In this document: positions 36,358-45,044 of the stretch, piece by piece | How the letters are laid out: each line of letters begins with the position of its first letter | Position numbering within the stretch: the stretch's first letter is position 1 | Assembly (NCBI RefSeq): GCF_041817755.1 | Contig: NZ_JBGYBX010000055.1 | Coordinates: 66,008 to 130,007, forward strand | DNA: 64,000 bases | DNA from: Glaesserella sp041817755 | GTDB taxonomy: Bacteria > Pseudomonadota > Gammaproteobacteria > Enterobacterales > Pasteurellaceae | Direction of reading: 5' to 3' | Translations under genes and position numbers: made by a program | The notes under the pieces: model-generated | The model's database searches: none | What the model saw: the letters and a program-made list of their open reading frames with translations, nothing else | Told to the model about the DNA's origin: nothing

Positions 36358-36415
36358 TTGTATACAACCTATTTACAAGTTAAGATTTTAGCGTATACTT
36401 ACTGTATACAAAAAG
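36358..36415 (+). promoter_or_regulatory. HigBA promoter with GTATAC operators
   Basis: Three GTATAC cores occur: TTGTATACAA at 36358-36367, GCGTATACTT near 36398 and CTGTATACAA near 36408. The last two overlap the promoter of the toxin gene. Such GTATAC palindromes are typical autorepression sites of the HigA antitoxin. Confidence 0.6.
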
Positions 36416-36425
36416 GATAACTACA

Positions 36426-36704
36426 ATGATTCTCTCGTTTAAACATAAAGGCTTAAAGCTATTTTTTGAAACAGGTTCAACAGCAGGTATTCAAGCTAAC
36501 CACGCTTCTAAATTACGTCTTCAACTTGCTACACTAGAGAACGCTGAAACTGTTTCTGCAATGAACTTCCCCGGTTGGGATTTACACCCATTACAAGGCA
36601 ATCTTGTTGGGCATTGGAGTGTCAAAGTCAATAAAAACTGGCGCTTAACCTTTAAATTTGAAAACGGTCACGCAGAAATTGTGGATTATCAAGATTATCA
36701 TTAA
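36426..36704 (+). CDS. higB: HigB-type toxin (RelE/ParE superfamily)
   Basis: This 92-residue protein matches the HigB/killer family: FKHKGLKLFFETGSTAGI at the start, ASKLRLQLATLENA, a central FPGWDLHPLQGNLVGHWSVKV and the basic RNase-type end NWRLTFKFENGHAEIVDY. HigB cleaves mRNA on the ribosome. The toxin gene precedes its antitoxin, 11 bp away, the usual hig order. It runs against the tail operon, between genes L and K, so it is expressed independently in the lysogen. Confidence 0.88.
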   Translation: MILSFKHKGLKLFFETGSTAGIQANHASKLRLQLATLENAETVSAMNFPGWDLHPLQGNLVGHWSVKVNKNWRLTFKFENGHAEIVDYQDYH

Positions 36705-36715
36705 GGAGCTGAAGA

Positions 36716-36997
36716 ATGAGAATGTTTAACCCGCCACATCCGGGCTTGTTGCTAAAAGAATACCTAGATAATACTGACGCTAGTATTACTCAAATTGCTA
36801 AACAACTTGGTGTTACTCGTGTCTGCTTATCTCGCATTATCAATGAAAAATCAGCGATTACCCCTGAAATGGCACTCCGTTTAAGTCAGCTATTGCCTAA
36901 TACCACACCAAAATTATGGTTAGGTATGCAAGCAGATTTTGATTTGTGGCAATTAGAACAGCGTGCTACATTTCACATAGAACCGCTCTTTGCTTAA
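36716..36997 (+). CDS. higA: HigA-type antitoxin (HTH)
   Basis: This 93-residue antitoxin has the HigA opening NPPHPGLLLKEYLDN, a helix-turn-helix SITQIAKQLGVTRVCLSRIINEKSAITPEMALRLS, and the tail LWLGMQADFDLWQLEQ. It neutralises HigB and represses the operon. A GGAG site lies ahead of its ATG. Its end overlaps the end of convergent tail gene L by 4 bp. Confidence 0.9.
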   Translation: MRMFNPPHPGLLLKEYLDNTDASITQIAKQLGVTRVCLSRIINEKSAITPEMALRLSQLLPNTTPKLWLGMQADFDLWQLEQRATFHIEPLFA

Positions 36998-37731
36998 GCC
37001 CCATACTGCGTCGTACTTGGAAAGCCACCAAACGGCAAAATGGCGTTAGCCCCGAATCTCAACTTGCACCCACGCAAACAGTGAGAGCAAGCATCTTTTT
37101 TCGGATCGGTCGTCGGATTATCTTTTTCATCGGCAACCGGTCCGCCTGTGTAGCCACACTCCGCAGAACGATATTGCCAAATACAAACATCCGAGGTAAT
37201 CATCAACAGTGGGATTCGCGCATTGTCCGTTTCTGCGGGTGAGGCTAACTCAAAGGTGGCGATTTCGTCGTTCAGGCTTTTCAGCTGCTCGATCACAAAT
37301 AAGCTCACGCTTTCCTGTGTCGGGTCGGCTTGCGGGTTCTGCCCGTTCGGGAAATTTCGCGCGTCAAGGAATTGCGCATAAACCAAACGGCGGGTAACTT
37401 TCCCGCCGACACCCTGCCCGAAGTTTGCAGCTATACCGGTCACAATGCCGTACAGATTGGATACTGTCAGCGTAGGGCGTGAGCTTGGACCTTGACCGCT
37501 AATTTCAAAACCATCGGCTTTAATAGGGTAGGCTTGGTACTCATTACCTTGCCACCAAACATTTTGTTGTCCTTGGTTTAAACCGTTGTGAAAGCGTAAC
37601 AATTCACCTTTTCTGGTTGAGTCGCTATTACTGCTGATATGCCTTAAATCAATTTCCCATAGTTCGATCAAGGCATTTTGTTCAAGTTTTGGCAGTTCGT
37701 TTGCCATTTTTTGGGGAAGGGCTTTGGGCAT
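36994..37731 (-). CDS. Minor tail protein L
   Basis: This 245-residue protein matches lambda L-like tip proteins: LIELWEIDLRH near residue 20, YQAYPIKADGFEISGQGPSSRPTLTVSN, and a cysteine cluster in the C-terminal half (SDVCIWQYRSAECGYTG and later CSHCLRGCKLRFG) that coordinates an iron-sulfur cluster in the lambda protein. Its start overlaps the stop of gene M by one base and it is followed by the inserted HigBA pair. Confidence 0.87.
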   Translation of the reverse strand: MPKALPQKMANELPKLEQNALIELWEIDLRHISSNSDSTRKGELLRFHNGLNQGQQNVWWQGNEYQAYPIKADGFEISGQGPSSRPTLTVSNLYGIVTGIAANFGQGVGGKVTRRLVYAQFLDARNFPNGQNPQADPTQESVSLFVIEQLKSLNDEIATFELASPAETDNARIPLLMITSDVCIWQYRSAECGYTGGPVADEKDNPTTDPKKDACSHCLRGCKLRFGANAILPFGGFPSTTQYGA

Positions 37732-38063
37732 TAAATCACCTCTTCAAATTCGCAGTTAATCAACGTATGGGTTTTACCTACCGTCTGCGACCATTTCGGA
37801 CACACCACTTTAATCAGTGGCATTTTTGGTTGCTCCCTAAATTGAAAGGCATTTACACCACCGTGATTTGCAAGAAATTGTAACAATCCAACCGCTTGTG
37901 CGTGTCGTAGGTTAAAGCTCAATGAAAATTTACGTTGCAATGGATTTAATCCATCGACCATTCGCTGTTGATAGCCGTCACCAAATTTATTCACCTTTCT
38001 GCGTGGTTCGCTTTCGACGGTGTAATTTGGTTGTGGGCAAAAGGGAAGTATTTGTAATGTCAT
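37731..38063 (-). CDS. Minor tail protein M
   Basis: This 110-residue protein carries the lambda M-type pattern EPRRKVNKFGDGYQQRMVDGLNP, then LQFLANHGGVNAFQF and a final VCPKWSQTVGKT. It bridges the tape measure end and the tip. It lies between the tape measure gene and L, as in lambda. Confidence 0.85.
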   Translation of the reverse strand: MTLQILPFCPQPNYTVESEPRRKVNKFGDGYQQRMVDGLNPLQRKFSLSFNLRHAQAVGLLQFLANHGGVNAFQFREQPKMPLIKVVCPKWSQTVGKTHTLINCEFEEVI

Positions 38064-38074
38064 AGATCACCTTA

Positions 38075-38108
38075 TAATAAAATACCCTTAGAAACTCTCT
38101 AAGGGTAT
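38075..38108 (-). terminator. Terminator at the end of the tape measure gene
   Basis: An 11-bp stem (ATACCCTTAGA / TCTAAGGGTAT) with a 5-nt loop and T-rich tail on the minus strand touches the tape measure stop codon. Confidence 0.82.
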
Positions 38109-41100
38109 TATCTATTTAACGCACCACCACTACGCAGATCACGCGTTTGATTGCGACGATAGACACCATCTGCAATCTGCTCCATTAACTTCACGGTAAT
38201 TGCTAAATCTTGACCGTCTTTTTGGGTTTCAACTTCGGCGGATGTCGGTTTGCCGTTATTAATCACCGTCACAGTCACATTTTGCGACCCGCCAAAATGC
38301 GTAGGCGTACTCGGCACTCTCGGCACACCAACACCGCCACCTGTCGCAAAACCACGTTTGCCATAGTTAAGGTAGTTAAGATAATCCAACCCAAGACGAG
38401 AAGTTGCTTCTTTGGTGATAACATATTCACCACGGTGGACGATACCGGCTGGGGTGTATTTGCCACCATCGCCGGTATAACCGCCGGTCGCAAAGCCAAC
38501 ACTGCGGATTTGTCCGACTAATGCCATACCTTGAGACATTACACTTGCGACGGCGGCAAACTTAGCCGCAGGGTTCATTGTTGACCAATCTGTCATCACT
38601 TGACTTGCAGCACGGGTGACATTAATTGTCGCTTCCGCAATCGCAAAAGATTTTTGTATCGCAAACATTGCTTTGTAAGCGGCAGATTGTTTGCCTCCTG
38701 CTTGCTCAATAACACTGGTTAAATCCCCAAAAGCTGAGCCTAATGTATTCAAGCCTTCCGCATATTTCCGCATTTCGGTTTGAAATTTATCATTCGCATA
38801 ACGGTCGATAATTTGCTGTTTGAGTTTTTGGAACTCCTCTTCCTTAAGTAACTGCGTCTGATGAAATGCGTCAAGCTGAGCAAGTTCTTGTGTTTGTCGA
38901 TTGAGCTGCTCTTGATTCGGGTCATACATCCCCTTAATCTGATCTTGCACGGATACCGCATTTTGCGCCGCTGTTTGAGCATACTCAAATTTAGCTTTGT
39001 CACCGGCATTTCTGGCATCTATATTCGATAACGACCCTACCGACTGCAACTGTTGAATATCATAAAGCTCACGTTGCATTTTGTTTTTAGCAGATAAATG
39101 CGGTGCGTAACGTTCCGCCAACTCTTCACGTTCTCGTAAATAACGTTGAGTGATCAAGACTTTTGCCTTTTCCGCCTCTTCGTGAGCCACCACGCCCGTT
39201 TTCATCAGTTTGTTGAGTTTTTCGAGTGAGTTCGCACGACTAATGTCAATATTTTGCAACGTATCCGCATTGGTCTTTTTGAGATCGTCAAAAAAACCGT
39301 CAAAGTCTTTCCGATAATCGGCGCCTGATCGTGTTTTGCCACCCTTTCCCCCACCGCCACCTTTTGATAAGGCTTGTTGGGCAAATTGTTTCTCGTACGC
39401 TTCTTTCAGTCGCTGATAGCCTGCGTCCCCTTCTTTCATTCCCGAATTAATGAGTGCGTCTTTAACCTGTAAAGCAACTTTATCGTTGCCTTTGGCTTGA
39501 TCTATCGCATTCCGCCGTTCAATCTTCTCGATCATTTCCAAGTTTTTAGGGTCGATGATACCACCGCCACCTTGTACAAACGGCAGATTTGCCACCGTAA
39601 CCGCCGCCTGCATGGCTGCCTGTGAAATCGTCCCGATTGCACCGGCGAACTTTAATGCTTCGGCGGTTGCTGACGGCATTGCAAAAGTAAAATTACCGAT
39701 GGATACATTCAGCCCATCCACTTTGATTTTAGATTGTTCAATGTTTGGATAAAGCTCTGCAAAACGGGCTTTGAGCTCGGCGACAGGCATTTGTTCCATC
39801 GTAGTTGCAATGGTTTGCTTAGTATCATTTAACTTGATTTCGCTGTCATTAAGCTCCTTGATGGTTTTATCTAATTCACGTTGCATCCGAATAATTTTTT
39901 GAGTTTGGTCTATCTCAAATTCATATCCATCTGCTTCTAACACTTTAACTTTAGGTGTGTTTTCAATTTCTTGTTTTAATTCTTGGACCTTACGCTTAAG
40001 TTGATCGACTTGACGTTGTTGAACTTCGGCACTTTCTTCAAGCTGAGCTTTTGTTGAGCGAAGATCGATGCTGTTCATTGCCTCAATATTTTCCTTAATA
40101 CGTGGCAATTCGTTCGCAAATTCAAGGGCATTTTGTCTTGCTTGCTCAGCTTCTTGATGCCAGTTGTAAAGCCAGGTTGCCCCAGCAGTTAATCCAATCG
40201 TGAGTAAGCCAAGTGGCCCACCAACCATTGACAATGCTCCAGAAAGCAAGCTCGCACTTTGACGAGCAGCTGTAAGTTTCACTGTTGCTGCCGTTTCAGC
40301 ATTTGTTAATGAAATAATTTGTGCAGCTTGAGTTTGCATTTGAGTACGAATTAACGCTCTTTGTTGCTCTGTCCTTGCAAGTTGCAATTGAGCAGAGAGT
40401 GATTGCATTGACACTCTAGCATAAGCCAAATCTTGCTGTGTGCGTAAAAGTGTTGCATGTGCCACTTGTGCCTGTGTTGCTGCGACTTCTCTATTCGCAT
40501 TGCTTAACGCAATAGTTTCTTTTGTCCGTTCAAATAATTTAATTCCAGCAAATGTAACGCCAACGCTTGTTATAGTAGGTAAAATGTAATTGAGATTATT
40601 TGCTAATACACCAATTGCAGAAGCCATTCCATTTGCAACACCTGTCGAATTAACTAAATTACCAACAAATTTTTCTGTTGCAGTTGATAAATTTTGCATT
40701 GCACCACTGATCGTTGTTGCTGTTTTGCCATAAAGCTCATCGACAGATTTTTTTGACTTCTCAAGAGCTTGGATCATCTTGTCGGTGGTTAATTCTCCTT
40801 TATCCGACATCTCTTTCAATTGCCCCATTGTGACCCCTAAACCACGAGCAATCGCCTGCATCACCGCCGGCGTTTGGGTCATAATTGAGTTGTACTCTTG
40901 AGCTCGCATTTTGCCCATTAAGAGCGTTTGGCTAAATTGGGTTAAGGCATTTTGGGCTTCTGCTGTACTTGCCCCTGAGATAGCAACGGCTTTTGAGATC
41001 GTTTCAGTAACACTGGCGACTTGCCGTTGGTTGATGCCTAGCTCTTTCGCATTTTGGGCAAATGATTGATACACCGCTGATACCGCTTGTGTTGATTGTG

Positions 41101-41485
41101 CGGTTTTCATTGAAATGTCATACACTGAAGCCATTGCCTGAGCGTGCTGAGCTTCGGTTTCAGTGACAAGCTTTATTTTATTAGCAAGTTCCGTATGACT
41201 GTCAGACAGTTGAAAAATTTGAGAACCAAGTGATTTTACCCTGTCAATATTATTAAATCGAAACTCCCACTTAGCAGCTGAATTGATGTTGTTTGCTGCA
41301 TTCTCGATATTTTTTAAATATGTGGTAGTACGCTGAGAAAACTGCTTGGCTGAATTTAACGCTTTATCCATATCCACTTGGAAAGTGCGTGAAAATTGAC
41401 TGGTTCTCTGCTCCGATTTAGACATTCCTTTTTCAAAACTAGCGGTTTCTAAATCAAGGATAATATTTAATTTTCCAAGCGACAT
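38108..41485 (-). CDS. Tail tape measure protein
   Basis: This 1125-residue protein sets tail length. The N-terminal third has the tape-measure domain (TQAVSAVYQSFAQNAKELGI, AVMQAIARGLGVTMGQLKEM). A hydrophobic segment (GGPLGLLTIGLTAGATWLYNW) lies near 420-440, followed by coiled coils near 475-515 and 540-570. The C-terminal part matches lambda H-type ends (FGGSQNVTVTVINNGKP). It follows the GT chaperones and precedes M, as expected. Confidence 0.92.
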   Translation of the reverse strand: MSLGKLNIILDLETASFEKGMSKSEQRTSQFSRTFQVDMDKALNSAKQFSQRTTTYLKNIENAANNINSAAKWEFRFNNIDRVKSLGSQIFQLSDSHTELANKIKLVTETEAQHAQAMASVYDISMKTAQSTQAVSAVYQSFAQNAKELGINQRQVASVTETISKAVAISGASTAEAQNALTQFSQTLLMGKMRAQEYNSIMTQTPAVMQAIARGLGVTMGQLKEMSDKGELTTDKMIQALEKSKKSVDELYGKTATTISGAMQNLSTATEKFVGNLVNSTGVANGMASAIGVLANNLNYILPTITSVGVTFAGIKLFERTKETIALSNANREVAATQAQVAHATLLRTQQDLAYARVSMQSLSAQLQLARTEQQRALIRTQMQTQAAQIISLTNAETAATVKLTAARQSASLLSGALSMVGGPLGLLTIGLTAGATWLYNWHQEAEQARQNALEFANELPRIKENIEAMNSIDLRSTKAQLEESAEVQQRQVDQLKRKVQELKQEIENTPKVKVLEADGYEFEIDQTQKIIRMQRELDKTIKELNDSEIKLNDTKQTIATTMEQMPVAELKARFAELYPNIEQSKIKVDGLNVSIGNFTFAMPSATAEALKFAGAIGTISQAAMQAAVTVANLPFVQGGGGIIDPKNLEMIEKIERRNAIDQAKGNDKVALQVKDALINSGMKEGDAGYQRLKEAYEKQFAQQALSKGGGGGKGGKTRSGADYRKDFDGFFDDLKKTNADTLQNIDISRANSLEKLNKLMKTGVVAHEEAEKAKVLITQRYLREREELAERYAPHLSAKNKMQRELYDIQQLQSVGSLSNIDARNAGDKAKFEYAQTAAQNAVSVQDQIKGMYDPNQEQLNRQTQELAQLDAFHQTQLLKEEEFQKLKQQIIDRYANDKFQTEMRKYAEGLNTLGSAFGDLTSVIEQAGGKQSAAYKAMFAIQKSFAIAEATINVTRAASQVMTDWSTMNPAAKFAAVASVMSQGMALVGQIRSVGFATGGYTGDGGKYTPAGIVHRGEYVITKEATSRLGLDYLNYLNYGKRGFATGGGVGVPRVPSTPTHFGGSQNVTVTVINNGKPTSAEVETQKDGQDLAITVKLMEQIADGVYRRNQTRDLRSGGALNR

Positions 41486-41498
41486 TTTATTTCTCCCA

Positions 41499-41526
41499 TA
41501 AAAAAAGCCACCTATAAAGGTGGCTT
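41499..41526 (-). terminator. Terminator directly ahead of the tape measure gene
   Basis: A perfect 9-bp stem (AAGCCACCT/AGGTGGCTT) and seven T on the minus strand end at the tape measure ribosome site. Confidence 0.87.
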
Positions 41527-41567
41527 ATAAATCTATAAAACCTAATTAAATAATCATATCTACTATC

Positions 41568-41816
41568 TTAATACTGTTTTTTATTACGTTTTAAATGGCA
41601 GTTTATTTTATACTGCTCAAGATAGTAAGCTCCTAGCAACAAGAAGAAAGGCGCAGGACCAACAATTGCAGCCCAAGGGAAATCAGGAGTATTTAATGAT
41701 GTTGCAAATATTATCCAAGCAATGATAATGACTGGTAACACAAAAACAACAACGACTAAAGAAAAGAATGTTCTAAAAAGCCATCCAAATGATTCAAATA
41801 TATCTCTAATTCCCAT
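41568..41816 (-). CDS. Small two-helix membrane protein in the tail operon
   Basis: The 82-residue protein has a strong GGGAGGAAATATG start and two hydrophobic segments (FFSLVVVVFVLPVIIIAWIIF and AAIVGPAPFFLLLGAYYL), with a basic tail NCHLKRNKKQY. It lies between the G/GT genes and the tape measure, where extra genes are often inserted. No family is recognised. Superinfection exclusion is one possible role. Confidence 0.6.
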   Translation of the reverse strand: MGIRDIFESFGWLFRTFFSLVVVVFVLPVIIIAWIIFATSLNTPDFPWAAIVGPAPFFLLLGAYYLEQYKINCHLKRNKKQY

Positions 41817-41919
41817 ATTTCCTCCCTTAACTTATACCCAAAACATAAGTCAACAAGCGGTCATTTTCAAGGCTTTTTTTGTAAATTTTACCGTAAAATA
41901 CACAGAATGATTGCTTTCA

Positions 41920-42045
41920 TTACCACCACCGAATAACAGTAATTAAATTAGGTAACGCCCAAACCATTCCAAAAATGAATGCCAAAATGACAACACAATA
42001 CGCAAATTTGCGTGCTTTATCAGACTTATCTATTATCTCTAACAT
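41920..42045 (-). CDS. Tiny single-pass membrane protein (41 aa), family member 3
   Basis: The ATG at 42045 follows a GAGGT site; an in-frame ATG at 42078 adds 11 residues. It opens MLEIIDKSDKARKFAY, then one helix (CVVILAFIFGMVWALP) and NLITVIRWW. It is clearly related to the 48-residue protein at 34729-34875 (start) and the 37-residue protein at 34496-34609 (end). A terminator precedes it. Role unknown. Confidence 0.65.
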   Translation of the reverse strand: MLEIIDKSDKARKFAYCVVILAFIFGMVWALPNLITVIRWW

Positions 42046-42111
42046 TTTGCGTACCTCATTAAATATGTTAAAATTCATCCAATTTATGTCCTCTTAGTGC
42101 ATTAAGTGGAT

Positions 42112-42150
42112 ATGAAAGAACCCCTGTACTACGCCAATAGTCAGGGGTTC
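42112..42150 (-). terminator. Hairpin after the GT extension gene
   Basis: GAACCCCTG and CAGGGGTTC form a 9-bp stem; T-rich sequence is found on both sides, so it may terminate in either direction. Confidence 0.7.
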
Positions 42151-42157
42151 GTTGTTT

Positions 42158-42831
42158 TTACCTACTCGCCAAATACGACGCCACACCACCGTCATCGTCT
42201 TCCGCTTCTTCTGCCTTTTGATAAAAGGGCATAAAATCCGATAATTTCGGGCTGTCGCCTTTTGGATCTCGATTGATCATCGCCAGTAAATGCGATATTT
42301 GGGCTGTGCGGTAATCGTCACGCCAAAGCCCGAAAGGTTGTTCTTGGTAAAATAATTCATACTCCGCCAAGTGTCTTTCAGGCATTGCTTCAATTTCAGC
42401 AAGGGTTTTGCCTAACGCCAGTGATAAATTTAACTGGAAGCGTCGGCGGTCGGTGAGTTTTTTGGGTCACCTAAACCATTGTTGAAATCAATTAAGACTT
42501 GGTTATCTAATTTTGCAATGGCATTCAAATCATCGACATTGAATGGATCAAACAGCAATTCGCCATTCTCATCACACAGACGTACTGCAATTGATTGCGG
42601 TAAGCGGTATTTTGCCCCGAACTCACTTAAAGCTGTCGCAAAGTTTTCATCATCTTCTGCAGGTAATTCATAGCCTTCGATTTCAGCTTGTTTTTTCAGC
42701 CATACGTTGATACCGTAAAGATGGTTGTTCATGTCCCCAACGGTTAAATCACGCACATAGTAGGTCGTGCCTTTGATCTCAATCGGGTTCAATTTTGGGG
42801 TTTGGGATAATAAGGTTTCGCGTAGGGTCAT
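42158..42831 (-). CDS. Tail assembly chaperone GT, made by -1 frameshift
   Basis: Reading the G gene to the slippery site at 42463-42457 and shifting by -1 gives one 224-residue protein. The post-shift frame is open: PKKLTDRRRFQLNLSLALGK runs without a stop into MPERHLAEYELFYQ, a DUF4035-type T domain (ATG at 42385). In lambda the G and GT products, made at a fixed ratio, chaperone the tape measure and recruit tail tube subunits. The T part lacks a convincing ribosome site of its own, which supports the shift. Confidence 0.85.
42430..42831 (-). CDS. Tail assembly chaperone G
   Basis: This 133-residue protein is the unshifted product: MTLRETLLSQTPKLNPIEIKG, TYYVRDLTVGDMN and a C-terminal acidic segment AIAKLDNQVLIDFNNGLGD. 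Its last ten codons after the slippery site are specific to the short form. It lies between the tail tube gene and the tape measure, the lambda G position. Confidence 0.85.
   Translation of the reverse strand: MTLRETLLSQTPKLNPIEIKGTTYYVRDLTVGDMNNHLYGINVWLKKQAEIEGYELPAEDDENFATALSEFGAKYRLPQSIAVRLCDENGELLFDPFNVDDLNAIAKLDNQVLIDFNNGLGDPKNSPTADASS
42457..42463 (-). other. -1 ribosomal slippery site A AAA AAC
   Basis: In the G frame the codons read CCA AAA AAC, so the heptamer is A AAA AAC in the correct phase for a -1 shift. The shifted frame continues into the T domain. Confidence 0.85.
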
Positions 42832-42847
42832 AGGGTTTCCTTTTTAT

Positions 42848-42880
42848 TAAAAAAACCGCCTGTATTACTACAAGCGGTCA
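42848..42880 (-). terminator. Terminator ahead of G with an uptake signal
   Basis: An ACCGC-TGTA/TACA-GCGGT stem containing ACAAGCGGT, with a T-run on the minus strand, ends near the G ribosome site. Confidence 0.78.
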
Positions 42881-42901
42881 GTTCTTACCAATTTTTTGCA
42901 A

Positions 42902-43558
42902 TTAAGCCGGTAAATGATAATCCCGTTTGGTGTGCTTAATGGTTGCACCGCTTTCAAACTTGCCTTTGACTTCGCCTGAATAGCTGTTGCCGGATTGGAT
43001 AAAGCCGGTGCCGTACATTGTGCCTTCACCTTTCTTGAAGATTAGTTTGTATGGGATCGTGGCTTTAGCAAAAAAGGTTTTACGCAGCAACTGTTGCATT
43101 GCAGTGCTTGGAGCGGTGGCAAACGTGAGCTTGGTCGAACCAAATTCGATTTCGCCCGGCTCGGTAACGGTACCTTCATCGCACATTGTCGTCACGTCTT
43201 CTTCCGTCAATGTATCTTCGCTACGTTCAAGATTCTTGATTGCACAGAAGTTATTAGACCATTGAACACGAGTGGCTTTGGCTTGGCTGAAATCAGTCGG
43301 CTTGTCGTGAGCGCTCCAATCCACTTCGTCCGCCAAAGTAATTAAACCTGGCGTTCCACTATCTACGGTTTTAATTGGATAGTAGCCATCGAGTGATCCT
43401 AAACTTGTGATACGAATGAGATCACCGGCTTTGAAACCGTGCGAAGCAATGGTAATGCTTGCATTAGGTGTGACTGTGCAAGCTGTAATATTTTTTTCGG
43501 TTTCTACACCTGTGCCGATGTAGAATTTTGTACCTTGAAAGGGTGTTGTTTTTGACAT
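42902..43558 (-). CDS. Major tail tube protein
   Basis: This 218-residue protein occupies the lambda V position. The opening (MSKTTPFQGTKFYIGTGVE) and the beta-rich middle (LERSEDTLTEEDVTTMCDEGTVTEPGEIEFGS) with the tube-loop region are typical of Siphoviridae tail tube proteins of this type. It forms the hexameric rings around the tape measure. It follows the head-tail joining genes by a few bases. Confidence 0.82.
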   Translation of the reverse strand: MSKTTPFQGTKFYIGTGVETEKNITACTVTPNASITIASHGFKAGDLIRITSLGSLDGYYPIKTVDSGTPGLITLADEVDWSAHDKPTDFSQAKATRVQWSNNFCAIKNLERSEDTLTEEDVTTMCDEGTVTEPGEIEFGSTKLTFATAPSTAMQQLLRKTFFAKATIPYKLIFKKGEGTMYGTGFIQSGNSYSGEVKGKFESGATIKHTKRDYHLPA

Positions 43559-43561
43559 AGA

Positions 43562-43906
43562 TTATTCCTCATAACTAATGTGATATTGGATTATTCTGCG
43601 GTGTAACTTGGTTTCAGGCTCGTAATCGCTGAAATCATTTTCTCTTGTAGCAAAATCAAAAGCATTTTCAACTGATTGAAATATTGTTTTGCGTAAGCGG
43701 AAAATGTCGTCAGGATTTGGACTGTAAAGGTCAATTTGCACCGTAAAATCGTCTAAATCACCATTTTCTAATGCTAAATTTGGTGAGATATTGGGAAATT
43801 GATATACAATTACTGGATATTCCCGATTTGTTTCGGGAATCAGTTCATAAAAACAACGCCCTGCCACCAACGGCGACAGGGCAGAAAAAAGTGTTTGTTG
43901 TATCAT
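43562..43906 (-). CDS. Tail terminator / completion protein (DUF3168-like)
   Basis: This 114-residue protein (MIQQTLFSALSPLVAGRCFYE, YPVIVYQFPN, DDFTVQIDLYSPN, IFQSVENAF) fits DUF3168-type tail completion proteins that cap the tail tube like lambda U. It overlaps the preceding HK97-gp10-like gene by 4 bp and ends 4 bp before the tail tube gene. Confidence 0.75.
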   Translation of the reverse strand: MIQQTLFSALSPLVAGRCFYELIPETNREYPVIVYQFPNISPNLALENGDLDDFTVQIDLYSPNPDDIFRLRKTIFQSVENAFDFATRENDFSDYEPETKLHRRIIQYHISYEE

Positions 43907-44385
43907 TTGTTGCCCTCCTTGAGAATTTCTTCCCGAAGTGTGCTGATAATGGCTGAACTGGCTTGTTCTTTGGTTTGCTCAAATGCTGGGCGTAAGAATG
44001 GTTTAGCCGGCATTTTGCTGGTACCAAATTCAACAAATCGCCAATAGTAAGGATCGTTTGGGTTATCACGCCCACCTTTACCTGTTTTACCCTTGAATTT
44101 GCTGATTTGCTTGCCCGTTAAACCTTTTACCCAAATGACTGTTTCGGTTTTGCCACCACGTTTGACTTTGGTACGAGACTTGATCGCTTTTCGCAATGTA
44201 CCTGCTTTGCGGTGCGGTACTTTTTCTTGCAATACTGGGGCGTTGGCTCGTGCTTTATCGCGAACAATCGCACCACCTTGCCGCATGGCTTTAACGGCTA
44301 TGCGGTTGCTGGCTTTTTTGCCGAGATCTTGCATTGCTTTGCCAAGCTCTTTTAACCCATCAATTTTCACTTTAACGCTCGCCAT
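43903..44385 (-). CDS. HK97 gp10-like tail-joining protein
   Basis: This 160-residue basic protein has the gp10 pattern: VKIDGLKELGKAMQDLGKKASN, AMRQGGAIVRDKARANAP, and the C-terminal YYWRFVEFGTSKMPAKPFLRPAFE. Proteins of this family join heads to tails or complete the tail in HK97-like phages. It overlaps both neighbouring genes. Confidence 0.85.
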   Translation of the reverse strand: MASVKVKIDGLKELGKAMQDLGKKASNRIAVKAMRQGGAIVRDKARANAPVLQEKVPHRKAGTLRKAIKSRTKVKRGGKTETVIWVKGLTGKQISKFKGKTGKGGRDNPNDPYYWRFVEFGTSKMPAKPFLRPAFEQTKEQASSAIISTLREEILKEGNK

Positions 44386-44701
44386 TGTGCAGTTCCTTAC
44401 AGTGTAAAATCAGGGATTTATTTAGCTCTCGATAATTGATAACGGATAAGATTTGGTAAAATCGACCGTTAAACTCTACTCTCATTGTGGTGTCCACATC
44501 CGCCAAATAACGCAACCAAATTTGAGCTGTGGTTTCCGCTTGTACTTGTTGGGCCGTGAATAATTCTCTGCCCGACAAGGATTTAACATCCGCCCAAACG
44601 TTGTGCAGATCGTGCCATTCGGCAATCGTTGCACCATAATCGCTTGGGCGGTATCGTTGCTTCTGGATCTTAATGCGGTGACGTAATCTACCAATGTTCA
44701 T
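44372..44701 (-). CDS. Head closure / head-tail adaptor protein
   Basis: This 109-residue protein matches head-tail joining (SPP1 gp16-like) proteins: IGRLRHRIKIQKQRY, WADVKSLSGRELFTAQQVQAE and the closing VEFNGRFYQILSVINYRELNKSL. It should plug the connector after packaging. It lies between the gp6-like connector and the gp10-like gene and overlaps the latter by 14 bp. Confidence 0.84.
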   Translation of the reverse strand: MNIGRLRHRIKIQKQRYRPSDYGATIAEWHDLHNVWADVKSLSGRELFTAQQVQAETTAQIWLRYLADVDTTMRVEFNGRFYQILSVINYRELNKSLILHCKELHNGER

Positions 44702-44709
44702 TCAGTCTC

Positions 44710-45042
44710 CTACAAGGTAAAGAAAATATAGCGAGACACAATAAGCTCTACTGTTGGTGGTAACTTCAAAATAGTACCTACAAATTGCATTTGATTACTT
44801 TCATTCCATCCCTCTCTATGTTCATAGAGATATGCAATCAGCATTAAAATAGCAATTTTTAAATCATCTGATAGTAACAGTGCATTATCAGGTGGATTAT
44901 CTGGCAATGTGTCAAACAACTTTCTATTTGTATAATTTTCTACAATCACTTGAGCTGATTTAAGATAACCAAGCAGTAAGTCATCTTCCAAATCGTGCTC
45001 GATTCGGCATTGCTGTTTGATTTCGTCTAGGGTGATTTTCAT
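44710..45042 (-). CDS. Head-tail connector protein (HK97 gp6-like)
   Basis: The protein has about 110 residues from the ATG at 45042 (an in-frame GTG lies four codons upstream and would overlap the tiny gene before it). It shows the gp6 pattern: TLDEIKQQCRIEHDLEDDLLLGYLKSAQVIVENYTNRKL and a central KIAILMLIAYLYEHREGW. It forms the ring below the portal. The gene order capsid, connector, head closure, gp10 is that of HK97. Confidence 0.85.
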   Translation of the reverse strand: MKITLDEIKQQCRIEHDLEDDLLLGYLKSAQVIVENYTNRKLFDTLPDNPPDNALLLSDDLKIAILMLIAYLYEHREGWNESNQMQFVGTILKLPPTVELIVSRYIFFTL

Positions 45043-45044
45043 TT

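Noticed and set aside
42158..42385. DUF4035 part as a separate gene
   Set aside because: No good ribosome site precedes the ATG at 42385, while the frame is continuous with G through a phased slippery site.
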